From: Candidatus Synoicihabitans palmerolidicus
Lineage (GTDB): Bacteria > Verrucomicrobiota > Verrucomicrobiia > Opitutales > Opitutaceae
Length of the DNA stretch: 64,000 bases
Direction of reading: 5' to 3'
NCBI GenBank assembly: GCA_020809425.1
Contig: JAGGDC010000001.1
Coordinates: 1,749,001 to 1,813,000 of the forward strand
Positions within the stretch are counted from its first letter, which is position 1. Each line of letters begins with the position of its first letter. Below are positions 20,043 to 28,764 of the stretch, one piece after another. Made by a program: the position numbers and the translations under genes. Under the pieces are notes generated by a model. The model did not search any database and was not told the DNA's origin. It saw only the letters and a list, made by a program, of their open reading frames with translations.

Positions 20043-20968
20043 CGCACGATCTTTCGCACAAACTGCTGCACATCCCACTGACTACCATCCGCCCGATCAA
20101 TGATTCGGCCCTGCTCGTCGATCAACAACGTGGTCAACGTGTGGGCGATAAGGGGGCCGTCCACCTGCGCCAAGACGCCAAACTGCCGTAACAGATCCTG
20201 AATCGCGGACTCCGGTCCCGTGAGCAAACTGTAGTTGCCCGTATCAATGCCCCGCGCCGCCGCGTATTTGCTCAATACCCCCGGGGTATCAAACTCCGGA
20301 TCAAACGTAATCGAAATCAGTTCCAAGTTATCGGTATGGCCGGCCTCCGCCACCGCCGTTTGGACCGCCATCATATTGCTGACCGCCGCCGGACACATCG
20401 TCGCAATGGGACAACGGGTGTAGATAAAGTTCATGATCACCTTCTTACCGCGGAACAGCGAGGGATCCACCACCGCGCCAGTTTGGTCATACAGCGAAAA
20501 GTCCGGCAAATTTTCTCCCACGGCGCGATACGCCTTCCGCCCTCGAATCGTGGTATCCTGCCGCAGTGCCGCCGCCGCCGCCGAAACCCATGTTTCCTCG
20601 ACATCTTCGACCACCCAAATGTGGGCCAACGCAAACTTGCCGTTCGCCTCCTCCACCAACCGCCCCCGGATATGCTGCCCCGCTTCGAGATTCGCGATAT
20701 CGCCTGGCCCGGCGCGAAACTCCATCACCATTGCAGGCATGTAGTCCGGAATCTCATCATGATCGACCAACAACGTGCCCCGCTCCGCGTCGATCTTGAC
20801 GACCTGTCCAGTGACCGGACGTCCGGGTACTTCCAACTTGGCCTCATCGACCGGCGCTGCCGAACGCCCGCAACCGCTGAAAACCAATCCCGCGCTCCCC
20901 CAAATGCTGAAGAGGATACAAAATGCGACCGACTTGCGACCTAGTGCACGAATCATACGATCACGCAT
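20039..20968 (-). CDS. SCO1/SenC family copper chaperone with N-terminal CusF-like domain
   Basis: A 309-residue lipoprotein: the lipobox is LVFSGC (Cys33). Residues about 50-120 form a CusF_Ec-like copper-binding domain (HDEIPDYMPAMVMEF). The thioredoxin-like SCO domain (about 155-305) has the metal-binding cysteines in TRCPIATMCPA (Cys186, Cys192; CxxxxxC spacing rather than CxxxC) and the distal ligand His276 in AHTLTT. SCO proteins help assemble the CuA site of cytochrome oxidase subunit II, encoded at 24.1 kb. It is the first gene of the minus-strand copper operon and is divergent from ctaA by 78 bases. GAGGA lies right before ATG 20968, so the in-frame ATG at 20956 may be the true start. 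Confidence 0.9.
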   Translation of the reverse strand: MRDRMIRALGRKSVAFCILFSIWGSAGLVFSGCGRSAAPVDEAKLEVPGRPVTGQVVKIDAERGTLLVDHDEIPDYMPAMVMEFRAGPGDIANLEAGQHIRGRLVEEANGKFALAHIWVVEDVEETWVSAAAAALRQDTTIRGRKAYRAVGENLPDFSLYDQTGAVVDPSLFRGKKVIMNFIYTRCPIATMCPAAVSNMMAVQTAVAEAGHTDNLELISITFDPEFDTPGVLSKYAAARGIDTGNYSLLTGPESAIQDLLRQFGVLAQVDGPLIAHTLTTLLIDEQGRIIDRADGSQWDVQQFVRKIVR

Positions 20969-21046
20969 TCCTCACCAGTTAGATTTGTCAAAGGAAATGC
21001 GGCCCCTAGGGTGCCGGACTCCATCCTTCCAATCTGCCATCGATAA
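20969..21046. promoter_or_regulatory. Divergent promoter region between SCO1 and ctaA
   Basis: A 78-base gap that must drive both the copper-chaperone operon (minus) and ctaA-ctaB-DUF420 (plus), unless transcripts overlap. I see no strong -35/-10 pair or obvious operator palindrome. The call rests on gene arrangement only. Confidence 0.4.
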
Positions 21047-22018
21047 ATGTCCGCCGAGAGTCCTTCTTCCCGAACCGCCACCTACCAGCCTGGCCTGGCG
21101 TGGTTTACCACCCTGGGTGGCATCTGGGTCTTCGTCCTCGTGATGCTGGGCGCCTTCACCACCAGCATCGGCGCGGGCATGATTTTTCTCGATTGGCCAC
21201 TTTCCAACGGATCGCTCAATCCCGAAGGTTGGCTGAACGACATCATGATGTTCGCCGAACATTCACATCGCCTGAGCGCCGGCATGATGAGTGTGATCAC
21301 GATCGCGATCGGCATCGCCGTTTGGCGCCGGGAGGCCCGCGCCTTGGTCCGTCACGTCGCGATCTTCGCCATCGCCCTGGTCTTGGTGCAAGCTCTGGTC
21401 GGCGGGCTGCGCGTGATGCTGGATCACATTTTCCTGGATTCCGTCAGCGTCGGTCGGCTTTTCGCCATGCTGCACGCGGTCCTCGCGCAAATCTACGTGT
21501 GCACCTTGTTGGCCATTTCCGTCGCCCTCTCTCGCCCGTGGATCGAACGACCGACCCTCGCCTTCAGCGACAACCTCCGTCGATTGGGTCGCTGGTGTTG
21601 CGGCCTGCTCCTCCTACAGCTCGCCATCGCCGCCGTCATGAGGCATAGCTACGCTGGTCTCGCCATTCCCCGTTTCCCGCTGAGTTCTCCGGACGGGGAT
21701 CTACTGCCACCTTTGTGGAACTTTCGCGTTGGCATACATTTCGCCCACCGCGTCATGGCCTTGGTACTCACTGCTGCGCTCATCTGGTTCGCCGCCCGCA
21801 TCTGGCGAGCCCCGGAGTCGGGTCAAGGAATCCGACGCGCCACCGGACTCGTCCTGGCTCTCCTGGTCACTCAAATCGCCTTGGGCGCCTCCGTTATCTG
21901 GACGACCCGCAACCCCTACATCACCACGGCCCACCTCCTGGTCGGTGCCCTGCTGTTGGCCACCACCTTTGGTATTACCATGTGGCTGCATCGAACCGTG
22001 CAGGAGACTCAGTCGTGA
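21047..22018 (+). CDS. ctaA: Heme A synthase (COX15/CtaA family)
   Basis: A 323-residue protein with eight predicted membrane helices. The conserved histidines sit in the expected helices: EHSHRLSAGMM (helix 2), MLHAVLAQIYV (helix 4), HFAHRVMALVL (helix 6) and TTAHLLVGALLL (helix 8), the four heme ligands of the family. The conserved entry helix is present (GAFTTSIGAGMIFLDWPLSN). It oxidises the C8 methyl group of heme O to give heme A for the caa3 oxidase encoded downstream. The stop overlaps the GTG start of ctaB (GTGA), indicating translational coupling. Intact and full length. Confidence 0.94.
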   Translation: MSAESPSSRTATYQPGLAWFTTLGGIWVFVLVMLGAFTTSIGAGMIFLDWPLSNGSLNPEGWLNDIMMFAEHSHRLSAGMMSVITIAIGIAVWRREARALVRHVAIFAIALVLVQALVGGLRVMLDHIFLDSVSVGRLFAMLHAVLAQIYVCTLLAISVALSRPWIERPTLAFSDNLRRLGRWCCGLLLLQLAIAAVMRHSYAGLAIPRFPLSSPDGDLLPPLWNFRVGIHFAHRVMALVLTAALIWFAARIWRAPESGQGIRRATGLVLALLVTQIALGASVIWTTRNPYITTAHLLVGALLLATTFGITMWLHRTVQETQS

Positions 22019-22908
22019 GCACCGCAGCGCCTGCCTCCGTCTCCCCGGCTCGTTGGGGCGACTACCTCGAACTCACCAAACCGCGCCTCAGCATGTTGTC
22101 GGTCGTCACCGCCATGGTCGGCTACCTGGTCGTTGATGTGCCCTGGAATTGGTTTCACTTCGTCTTCACCATGCTGGGCACCTCCGCCTGCGCAGGGGGC
22201 GTCGCTTCCCTCAATCAATGGATGGAACGCGACACCGATGGCAAAATGAACCGCACCGCCGATCGGCCCATCCCGTCCGGGAAGGTTCCCGATGGCGCCG
22301 CTTTTGTCTTGGGGTGGGGCTTGTGCCTCGGCGGTCTGGCCATTCTGTTCTCTTTCGCCAGCGCGCTCGCCGCCTCCTTCGCCCTCGCCACCATCATCAC
22401 CTATCTGGCTTGGTACACCCCGGCCAAACGTTCCTCTCGCTGGAGCACCGAAATCGGCGCCATCGCGGGCGCTTTCCCTCCGCTGATTGGCTACTCCGCC
22501 GCCCACGGCGGCGTTGAAACCTTGGGCTGGGTGCTGTTTGGCATTCTTACCTTTTGGCAAATCCCACACTTCATGGCCATCTCCTGGACCTACCGTGCTG
22601 ACTATGGGGCCGTGGACTTTCCCATACTCCCCGTGCGCGACAGTGAAGGTGGCCGGGTCGCCGGGTGGTCACTCGTAAATACCTTCGCGGTGGTTGCGGT
22701 CAGCGCCCTACCCACGTTTTGGGGTGATGCCACGTGGTTTTACTTCGGCGCCACGGTGCTCTTCGGCATTTGGTTCATCTTCCGCGCCATCGTCTTCACC
22801 CGTAAGGACTCCCGCGATCACGCCGCCCGCCAGCTGTTCCTCGCTTCCATCGCCTGGCTCCCCTTGCAATTGGGAGCCTTGGTCATCGACCGACTCTTTT
22901 TATTATGA
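22015..22908 (+). CDS. ctaB: Protoheme IX farnesyltransferase (heme O synthase)
   Basis: 297 residues from GTG 22015, which overlaps the ctaA stop. UbiA-type prenyltransferase with about nine membrane helices. The first aspartate-rich motif is in NQWMERDTDGKMNRTADRPI (N...DxxxD...R.RP pattern) and the second in YRADYGAVDFPILPV. It farnesylates heme B to heme O, the substrate of CtaA. It overlaps the next gene by four bases (ATGA), so ctaA-ctaB-DUF420 form a tight operon. Intact and normal length; the GTG start is supported by overlap and by the conserved early phrase DYLELTKPRLSML. Confidence 0.94.
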   Translation: MSTAAPASVSPARWGDYLELTKPRLSMLSVVTAMVGYLVVDVPWNWFHFVFTMLGTSACAGGVASLNQWMERDTDGKMNRTADRPIPSGKVPDGAAFVLGWGLCLGGLAILFSFASALAASFALATIITYLAWYTPAKRSSRWSTEIGAIAGAFPPLIGYSAAHGGVETLGWVLFGILTFWQIPHFMAISWTYRADYGAVDFPILPVRDSEGGRVAGWSLVNTFAVVAVSALPTFWGDATWFYFGATVLFGIWFIFRAIVFTRKDSRDHAARQLFLASIAWLPLQLGALVIDRLFLL

Positions 22909-23336
22909 ATATTTCCGATATTCCCGCCCTGAACGCCACATTGAACGGGTTGGCCACGATTCTGATAACGGCCGGCTTCATCTGCATTAAGACCGGTCGC
23001 AAGGAAACCCATCGTCGCATGATGCTCTCCGCCGGCGTGGTGTCCGCGGTGTTTTTAATCGGCTACGTGACGCACAAAGTGCTGGTCCGCGGGGTTCATA
23101 CCCCCTTTTGGGGGGAAGGATTTATTCGCAGTGTGTATTACACCATGCTGATAACCCACATCATCCTCGCCATCTCCATCGCCTACTTGGTGCCGCGGAC
23201 TTTCTATTTCGCGATCAAAGGCAATTTTGAACGCCACCGCGCGTGGGCCAAGTGGACGTTTCCCATCTGGTACTACGTCAGCATCACCGGCGTTCTGGTC
23301 TACTTCTTCCTCTACCGCTGGTGGCCCAGCCACTGA
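22905..23336 (+). CDS. DUF420 (CtaM-like) oxidase maturation protein
   Basis: A 143-residue membrane protein with four helices: an N-terminal helix after NISDIPALNATLNGLATILI, then GRKETHRRMMLSAGVVSAVF, RSVYYTMLITHIILAISIAY and a final FPIWYYVSITGVLVYFFLYR. The histidines in 'RKETHRRMM', 'YVTHKVL' and 'ITHIILA' match the DUF420 family. The Bacillus/Staphylococcus member CtaM is needed for maturation of heme-copper oxidases of the caa3/aa3 class. Position directly after ctaB and before ctaC fits that role. The start overlaps the ctaB stop. Intact. Confidence 0.88.
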   Translation: MNISDIPALNATLNGLATILITAGFICIKTGRKETHRRMMLSAGVVSAVFLIGYVTHKVLVRGVHTPFWGEGFIRSVYYTMLITHIILAISIAYLVPRTFYFAIKGNFERHRAWAKWTFPIWYYVSITGVLVYFFLYRWWPSH

Positions 23337-23356
23337 GCGACGCTGTAATTTGAGCG

Positions 23357-23387
23357 AAAAAAGCCGCCAAACTCAATGCATGGCGGC
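23357..23387 (-). terminator. Intrinsic terminator of the azurin gene
   Basis: Read on the minus strand, a GC-rich hairpin with a 7-bp perfect stem (GCCGCCA / TGGCGGC) and 11-base loop is followed by TTTTTT. It lies about 50 bases after the azurin pseudogene's last codon, so it once ended that transcript. The plus-strand operon ending at 23336 has no T-run after this hairpin. Confidence 0.8.
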
Positions 23388-23435
23388 CGTCGGAACCATT
23401 TGTTCCTCCATCTGGAACACGAAATATCCGCTCAA

Positions 23436-23910
23436 CTACGAGCTGGTCACCACAATAACGCCCTTCATTCCGGCCATAAAGTGGGCCGGAAAACTGCAGA
23501 GGAATACATAGTCGCCAGGCTCGGAAGGCACCGTGAACGTGATTGTGTCGCTCTCGCCCGGCCCGAGGAGCTTGGTGTGAGCGAGGACTTAGTCGGCCAT
23601 CGCCGCCGGAATGTTACTCCGTGTCCCGCACCATCATCGCGCCGTTGGCAAACTGCATGGGATTGGCTGACTTCTTCAGCACCACCAAGTTATGCCCCAT
23701 CGCCGCTTTGGGTAGCTTACCGTTGTTATCGAGCTTGATCTCCAACGTGGTTCCGGCCACCGCTTCGATTTTCGTCACGTCGAAACGCATGGTGTCCCCT
23801 GCTTTCACGACCACAGATTTATCAGCCCCAGCGGCGAAAACACTGGTGCCGAGGGCAAGCATAAGGGCCAACATGGCCACGACAGGGGAGAATCGAGATT
23901 GGGAGTTCAT
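23436..23910 (-). pseudogene. Azurin-type blue copper protein, broken
   Basis: ATG 23910 opens a signal peptide (SPVVAMLALMLALGTSVFAA), then AGDTMRFDVTKIEAVAGTTL and MGHNLVVLKKS, which supplies the first copper histidine. The C-terminal block is also recognisable, FLCSFPAHFMAGMKGVIVV, with ligands Cys, His and Met. Between them the frame shifts near 23630 and a TAA replaces the expected tyrosine in 'ADYVLAHTKL' (about 23590). All four ligands survive in the DNA but not in one frame. Azurins carry electrons to terminal oxidases, so this was probably an electron donor to the neighbouring caa3 oxidase. An intact-looking terminator remains downstream. Confidence 0.88.
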
Positions 23911-24113
23911 CAGACCCACGGCATTCGACCATTCACGAATCGCCAGCGAAATCGGATCCCTCCTCCGCATGCCTGCAAATAGCTTCACACCCGAATAAGC
24001 ACATTCATCTTATCTGCTAACGCCCGATATAATGGCTTGAAATGACCCCATGCATCGGGAGGCTCCTCTCCACCTTCCGTGTCCACCTGCACGGAGCCCG
24101 TTTGATTGTTCCC

Positions 24114-25424
24114 ATGAGTTCCTCCGCTTCTTCCGGCCTCTCTGGCCGACGAGTCTTCACCGCGCTTCTCGTAGCCCTGCTGCCTATATGCTTCGGCGGC
24201 TGCTGGTTCAATATGAGCGGCCCTCAGTCCACTTTTGATACCAAAGGTCCGGTCGCTGAAAGCCAGCTCCAGGTTTTTTACGTGACGCTCTGGGTCACGT
24301 TGGCCATCTTTGTGTTGGTCGCCAGCGTGTTGGCTTACGCCACGTTGAAGTTCAAAGCACGTAGCGACGCCGACGAACACGCCGAACCGCCGCCTCAGGG
24401 CCACGGCAATCCGCTGGTCGAGCTCAGCCTCATCGTTGTTTCGATTCTCGCTCTTGTGGTCATCGCCGTACCCACCCTCAAGGCGATTTGGTATACCTAC
24501 GACGTGCCCGAGGAAGAACGAGCCAATGCCTACGAAATTACGGCCACGGGCTACCAATGGTGGTTTAAGTTCTCGTACGACAAGGCCATGGTTCCCCAGC
24601 CTTTTGGCGGCGAAGCCCCGCTCGTGACGGCCAATGAATTGGTGATCCCCGCCGGTCGCCCCGTCCGTATCGAGCTGCGCACGGTCGATGTGATTCACTC
24701 TTTCTGGGTGCCCAAACTCGCCGGCAAGGTCGATATGATGCCCAACCGCGGCAACCACCTCTGGCTCCAAGCCGACGAGCCCGGCTACTTCTGGGGACAA
24801 TGCGCCGAATACTGCGGCGAATCCCATGCGGTCATGCGCTTCCGCGTTATCGCCCTCGCTGAAGACGAATTTAACACCTGGCTCGCCAATCAGAAACAGA
24901 GCGCCCGCACGGTTGAGGTGCCGGAAGGCGCCACCGCTCCGACCGAATTCGCTTCGTATGGCACCTTTGAGGTAAACCAACCGGGTTGGACCGAAGAATT
25001 TGACGCCGATCCGTTCGGTATGTGGCACGCTCAACAAATCCCCTCCGCGACGGAGGAGCCCGCCCTCATCACCGACGGTCGCAAATACTTCATGGAAAAC
25101 CGCTGCGCAGGCTGCCACACCGTGCGGGGCCACGATGGCGCTGGCGTGATCGGTCCCGACCTGACTCGCGTAGGCGCTCGCACGACCATCGCGGCCGGTT
25201 TGCTGGAAAACAGCCCGGAAAACCTCTACCGCTGGATTACCGAACCCGATAACGTGAAACCCGGCAACTTCATGTATCACATCCGCATCGTCGCGCCTTC
25301 CGGCATGATCGTGATGCCAGGCTACACGATGGTTGACGAAGAAACTGGCGAGGAAGCGGTGAGTGTCGAAGTCACCCCTGAAGAGGGTCACGCCCTCGTC
25401 GCCTACCTCCATAGTCTTAAATAA
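24114..25424 (+). CDS. ctaC: Cytochrome c oxidase subunit II fused to cytochrome c (caa3 type)
   Basis: 436 residues from ATG 24114, chosen because the signal peptide with lipobox CFGGC (Cys30) begins there; an in-frame ATG at 24042 adds an unlikely leader. Two membrane helices lie at about 52-75 and 100-122. The cupredoxin domain holds the CuA ligands His195, Cys230, Glu232, Cys234, His238 and Met241 (GQCAEYCGESHAVM). The C-terminal cytochrome c domain has the heme site CAGCH (331-335) and a likely axial methionine in GMIVMPGY. The fusion means that electrons can enter directly through the attached cytochrome. It is the first gene of the ctaCDEF operon. Intact. Confidence 0.95.
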   Translation: MSSSASSGLSGRRVFTALLVALLPICFGGCWFNMSGPQSTFDTKGPVAESQLQVFYVTLWVTLAIFVLVASVLAYATLKFKARSDADEHAEPPPQGHGNPLVELSLIVVSILALVVIAVPTLKAIWYTYDVPEEERANAYEITATGYQWWFKFSYDKAMVPQPFGGEAPLVTANELVIPAGRPVRIELRTVDVIHSFWVPKLAGKVDMMPNRGNHLWLQADEPGYFWGQCAEYCGESHAVMRFRVIALAEDEFNTWLANQKQSARTVEVPEGATAPTEFASYGTFEVNQPGWTEEFDADPFGMWHAQQIPSATEEPALITDGRKYFMENRCAGCHTVRGHDGAGVIGPDLTRVGARTTIAAGLLENSPENLYRWITEPDNVKPGNFMYHIRIVAPSGMIVMPGYTMVDEETGEEAVSVEVTPEEGHALVAYLHSLK

Positions 25425-25445
25425 TCCGGCTCCACTTTACTCGCC

Positions 25446-27398
25446 ATGGACCAATCACTGACCAAGCAAGAATTTATCGGCCACGAAGAGCACGCGCCCG
25501 CCGCCAAACGCTCCTGGCTCTTCGCTCGCCCGGATCACAAAACCGGCATCGTGAGCTGGCTGACCACCGTCGACCACAAGCGCATCGGCTTCCTCTACGG
25601 AATCACCGCTCTGTTCTTCTTCCTAGTCGGGGGAGCCGAGGCGTTGATGATCCGTACCCAACTCGCGGTGCCCAACAACACCTTCATCTCAGCTCAGACT
25701 TACAACGAGATGTTCACCATGCACGCGACGACGATGATCTTCCTCGCCGTCATGCCCCTCTCGGCCGCGTTCTTTAATTATATCATGCCGCTACAAATCG
25801 GGGCCCGCGACGTCGCGTTTCCTCGTCTCAACGGTTTCGCCTTCTGGGTCTTCCTCGCGGGCGCTGTCATTCTCAACGTGGGCTTCTTCGCCAAGTCCGG
25901 CCTGCCCGATATCGGCTGGTTCGGTTACGCCCCGATGACCGCCAAGGCGTTCTCGAGCGAATTTGTCGGCGATATGTCGACAGACCTCTGGGTCATGGGG
26001 CTGCAGATCCTGGGAGTATCCTCCGTGATCGGCTCGCTGAACTTCATCGTCACCATCATCAACATGCGGGCCTCGGGTCTCACGATGATGCGCCTGCCAG
26101 TGTTTACTTGGATGACGCTCTTCACCGCCTTTCTGATCATCCTCTCCTTCCCCGCGATTACCATCGCTCTGGTTGAGGTCATGATGGACCGCAATTTCGG
26201 CACGCACTTCTTTGAAGTCTCCGGCGGCGGCTTACCCATCCTGTGGCAGCACTTGTTCTGGGTCTTTGGCCATCCCGAAGTGTATATTCTCATTCTTCCG
26301 GCCATGGGCATTATTTCAGAGATCCTGCCCTGCTTCGCCCGTAAACCTCTCTTCGGTTATCCCATCGTGGTCTTTTCCGGTGCCGTTATCGGCTTCCTCG
26401 GCTTTGGGGTGTGGTCTCACCACATGTTCACCACCGGCATGGGCACCGTCGCGACCGCGGCATTCTCCCTCGCGACCATGGCCATCGCCGTGCCGACGGG
26501 CGTGAAAATCTTCAACTGGATCGGGACCCTCTGGAAGGGTCACCTCTCCATGCGCCCGCCCATGTTGTTTGCCTTGGGGTTTGTGTGGATGTTCATGTTT
26601 GGCGGATTTTCTGGCATCATGCACTCGGCCGCTCCGGCCGATGCCCAGCAACAAGACTCCTATTTTGTGGTCGCTCACTTCCACTATGTGCTGATCGGCG
26701 GTTCCATCTTCGCCCTACTCGCTGGCATCCACTACTGGTTCCCGCTCATGTTCGGCCGCAAAGTTTCTGAAAAGGCGGGCAAGTTGTCGTTCTGGATCAT
26801 ATTCGTCGGCTTCAACACCACTTTCTTCCCAATGCACTTCCTGGGGTTGAACGGCATGCCACGACGCACCTTCACCTATGACGGCAACATGGGATGGAAC
26901 GATGGTAACTTCATTGCGACGGTGGGAGCCTTCATCCTCGGCATCGGCGTGGCTTACTACTTCGTCGTAATGATCTACACCTACTTCAAGGGGGAGAAGG
27001 TCGGCCGCGACCCTTGGGATGGCCGCACCCTCGAATGGTCGCTCCCCAATCCTCCTCCCGCCCACAACTTCGACGTCACTCCTGTCGTCCACGCTCGCGA
27101 CGCCTTCTGGTATGAGAAGGAGCACCAAGCCGAAATCGCCGCCGAGAAAGCCAAACAGGCCGCCGACGACGAAGCCCACGGCGGAGTTCATATGCCGAGC
27201 AATTCGTGGTTCCCCATTATCACCGCCATTGGCATGCTCACCGGTTCACTCTTTTTCGCGAATCATAACATGGTCGGCGCGATTGTCGGCTTGGGCATCA
27301 CCTTCTTCGGCGCGTGGATGTGGTCCGTGGAAGGCCCCGGCGGTTACCACCTTCACCCGACCAAAAAGGACGGCGACAATGCCGCCTCCTCCTACTGA
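25446..27398 (+). CDS. ctaD: Cytochrome c oxidase subunit I
   Basis: A 650-residue heme-copper oxidase core. The low-spin heme histidine is in MFTMHATTMIF. The CuB/Tyr site is in GHPEVYILILPAMG, with the A1-type glutamate of the D-channel. The paired histidines are in WSHHMFTTGM, with the K-channel threonine region. The heme a/a3 ligands are in VVAHFHYVLIGG. After the normal twelve helices there is a C-terminal extension with a charged coiled segment (EIAAEKAKQAADDE) and two more helices, as in long caa3 subunits I that carry part of subunit III. It reduces O2 to water and pumps protons. It starts 21 bases after ctaC. Intact. Confidence 0.96.
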   Translation: MDQSLTKQEFIGHEEHAPAAKRSWLFARPDHKTGIVSWLTTVDHKRIGFLYGITALFFFLVGGAEALMIRTQLAVPNNTFISAQTYNEMFTMHATTMIFLAVMPLSAAFFNYIMPLQIGARDVAFPRLNGFAFWVFLAGAVILNVGFFAKSGLPDIGWFGYAPMTAKAFSSEFVGDMSTDLWVMGLQILGVSSVIGSLNFIVTIINMRASGLTMMRLPVFTWMTLFTAFLIILSFPAITIALVEVMMDRNFGTHFFEVSGGGLPILWQHLFWVFGHPEVYILILPAMGIISEILPCFARKPLFGYPIVVFSGAVIGFLGFGVWSHHMFTTGMGTVATAAFSLATMAIAVPTGVKIFNWIGTLWKGHLSMRPPMLFALGFVWMFMFGGFSGIMHSAAPADAQQQDSYFVVAHFHYVLIGGSIFALLAGIHYWFPLMFGRKVSEKAGKLSFWIIFVGFNTTFFPMHFLGLNGMPRRTFTYDGNMGWNDGNFIATVGAFILGIGVAYYFVVMIYTYFKGEKVGRDPWDGRTLEWSLPNPPPAHNFDVTPVVHARDAFWYEKEHQAEIAAEKAKQAADDEAHGGVHMPSNSWFPIITAIGMLTGSLFFANHNMVGAIVGLGITFFGAWMWSVEGPGGYHLHPTKKDGDNAASSY

Positions 27399-27422
27399 GT
27401 CACAACCTTCTTTGATCCTGTC

Positions 27423-28292
27423 ATGAGTTCCCACGCCGCCGCCGGCCCTATCGGCCACCACCCCGACGCGACCACGACGACCGGTATTCCACACAAGAAG
27501 CTCTTCATGTGGGCTTTCCTGGCGTCGGATTGCATGTTCTTCGGTTCGCTCATCGCGACCCACCTGATTTATCGTCTGCATCCTCCAGTCGGCACGATCG
27601 ATCCCCGGGACATCTTCTCCATCGAACTCACATCCGGTTCGACTTTCATTCTGTTGATGTCCTCGCTGTTGATGGCTTTGGCGGTCCATTCCATCCAAAA
27701 AGGCAATGTCAACACCACCCGGAAGATGCTCGTGGGCACGATCATCTTTGGTCTCATCTTTCTCGGAGGTCAGGTCTACGAGTTCAACCACTTCGTGCAT
27801 GTGGGCGGGCTCACCCTCAGCAACAGCATCTTCGGTTCAACCTTTTATACCCTTACCGGCACCCATGGCACCCACGTCGCCATCGGTGTGCTTTGGCTGG
27901 TGTTGATGTATATCCGCACGTTCAAACCCGCCGATGGCGACGTGGGTGCCATGGGTGCCGGTAAGGGCTGGATCTTCAAAGGCATACTTCACTTCCTCGC
28001 CTTCACTGGCCTGGTCGTAATCGGCATGTACACCGTGCTGGCCTTAATCCATGCCTTCGAGGAAGGTCACGGTCTCGCCTACTACTTCAGCCATCACCTC
28101 CCTTCTTTTGCCGCAACCTTGGCCTTACTGGGCAGTTTGTTCTGGTTTGTTCGCACCAGCGGACCGGTCGACTTCGGTGAGGCTAATGCCATCGATGTGG
28201 AATCCATGGGCCTTTATTGGCATTTCGTGGATATCGTCTGGATCGTTATCTTCCCGGTCGTTTACCTTCTCGAATACGTTGTTCTGCCATGA
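27423..28292 (+). CDS. ctaE: Cytochrome c oxidase subunit III
   Basis: 289 residues, seven predicted membrane helices. The family pattern starts KLFMWAFLASDCMFFGSLIA and continues GQVYEFNHF, FYTLTGTHGTHVAIGVLWLV (a conserved His-rich helix) and a C-terminal GLYWHFVDIVWIVIFPVVYL, which is the subunit III signature. An insertion of about 60 residues between helices (GVRTF..., VLALIHAFEEGHGLAYYF) makes it longer than minimal subunits III. It stabilises subunit I and its proton uptake. It starts 24 bases after ctaD, and its stop overlaps the ctaF start (ATGA). Intact. Confidence 0.94.
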   Translation: MSSHAAAGPIGHHPDATTTTGIPHKKLFMWAFLASDCMFFGSLIATHLIYRLHPPVGTIDPRDIFSIELTSGSTFILLMSSLLMALAVHSIQKGNVNTTRKMLVGTIIFGLIFLGGQVYEFNHFVHVGGLTLSNSIFGSTFYTLTGTHGTHVAIGVLWLVLMYIRTFKPADGDVGAMGAGKGWIFKGILHFLAFTGLVVIGMYTVLALIHAFEEGHGLAYYFSHHLPSFAATLALLGSLFWFVRTSGPVDFGEANAIDVESMGLYWHFVDIVWIVIFPVVYLLEYVVLP

Positions 28293-28645
28293 GCACCACC
28301 GCTGACGCCATCCTCGCCCCTTCCGACGATCACGCCCACGAGGGCAAATTTCACGTTTTCGTCCAACTGGCGATGATCCTCGCGATCATCACCGGCATGG
28401 AGCTACTCGTGATTTATATCCCCATGATGACGTGGTTGATTATCACGTTGCTCGCGATCATGTCGGTCGTGAAATTCATGGCGGTTATCTTCATCTTCAT
28501 GCATCTGAAGTGGGATAAACCATTTTGCACCATCCTGTTTTTCATCGGTTTGATCCTAGGCACGGGTACGCTCGGTGCATTTCTTCTGATTCACCACGCA
28601 GACGCCTCCAGTCCGACCGGTCCGGCTTACGATGTCGTAGAGTAA
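28289..28645 (+). CDS. ctaF: Prokaryotic cytochrome c oxidase subunit IV
   Basis: 118 residues from ATG 28289, which overlaps the ctaE stop by four bases. Three membrane helices: FVQLAMILAIITGMELLVIY, MTWLIITLLAIMSVVKFMAV and FCTILFFIGLILGTGTLGAF. The motif KFMAVIFIFMHLKWDK between helices 2 and 3 is characteristic of the COX4_pro family (YtcD/CtaF). Small accessory subunit of the caa3 oxidase. Intact; last gene of the ctaCDEF group before a gap of about 120 bases. Confidence 0.9.
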   Translation: MSTTADAILAPSDDHAHEGKFHVFVQLAMILAIITGMELLVIYIPMMTWLIITLLAIMSVVKFMAVIFIFMHLKWDKPFCTILFFIGLILGTGTLGAFLLIHHADASSPTGPAYDVVE

Positions 28646-28678
28646 CGTTAGCCGTTTCGACGATTCCTTTTCAAGAGA

Positions 28679-28697
28679 CGGCCAGCAGGCCGCCTTT
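28679..28697 (+). terminator. Possible weak terminator after ctaF
   Basis: CGGCC-AGCA-GGCCG forms a 5-bp GC hairpin 34 bases after the ctaF stop, followed by CCTTT. The T-run is short, so termination would be partial at best and ctaG may still be co-transcribed. Confidence 0.3.
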
Positions 28698-28764
28698 GTA
28701 ATGTAGCATTCGCCACCGCTCACACGTCGCCTTAGATGTAGTTCACCTTCTCTCCATTGTTAAC

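Noticed and set aside
23985-25412. 475-codon minus-strand open frame opposite ctaC
   Set aside because: It is antisense to a fully conserved gene, has no domain sense, and reflects GC-rich codon bias.
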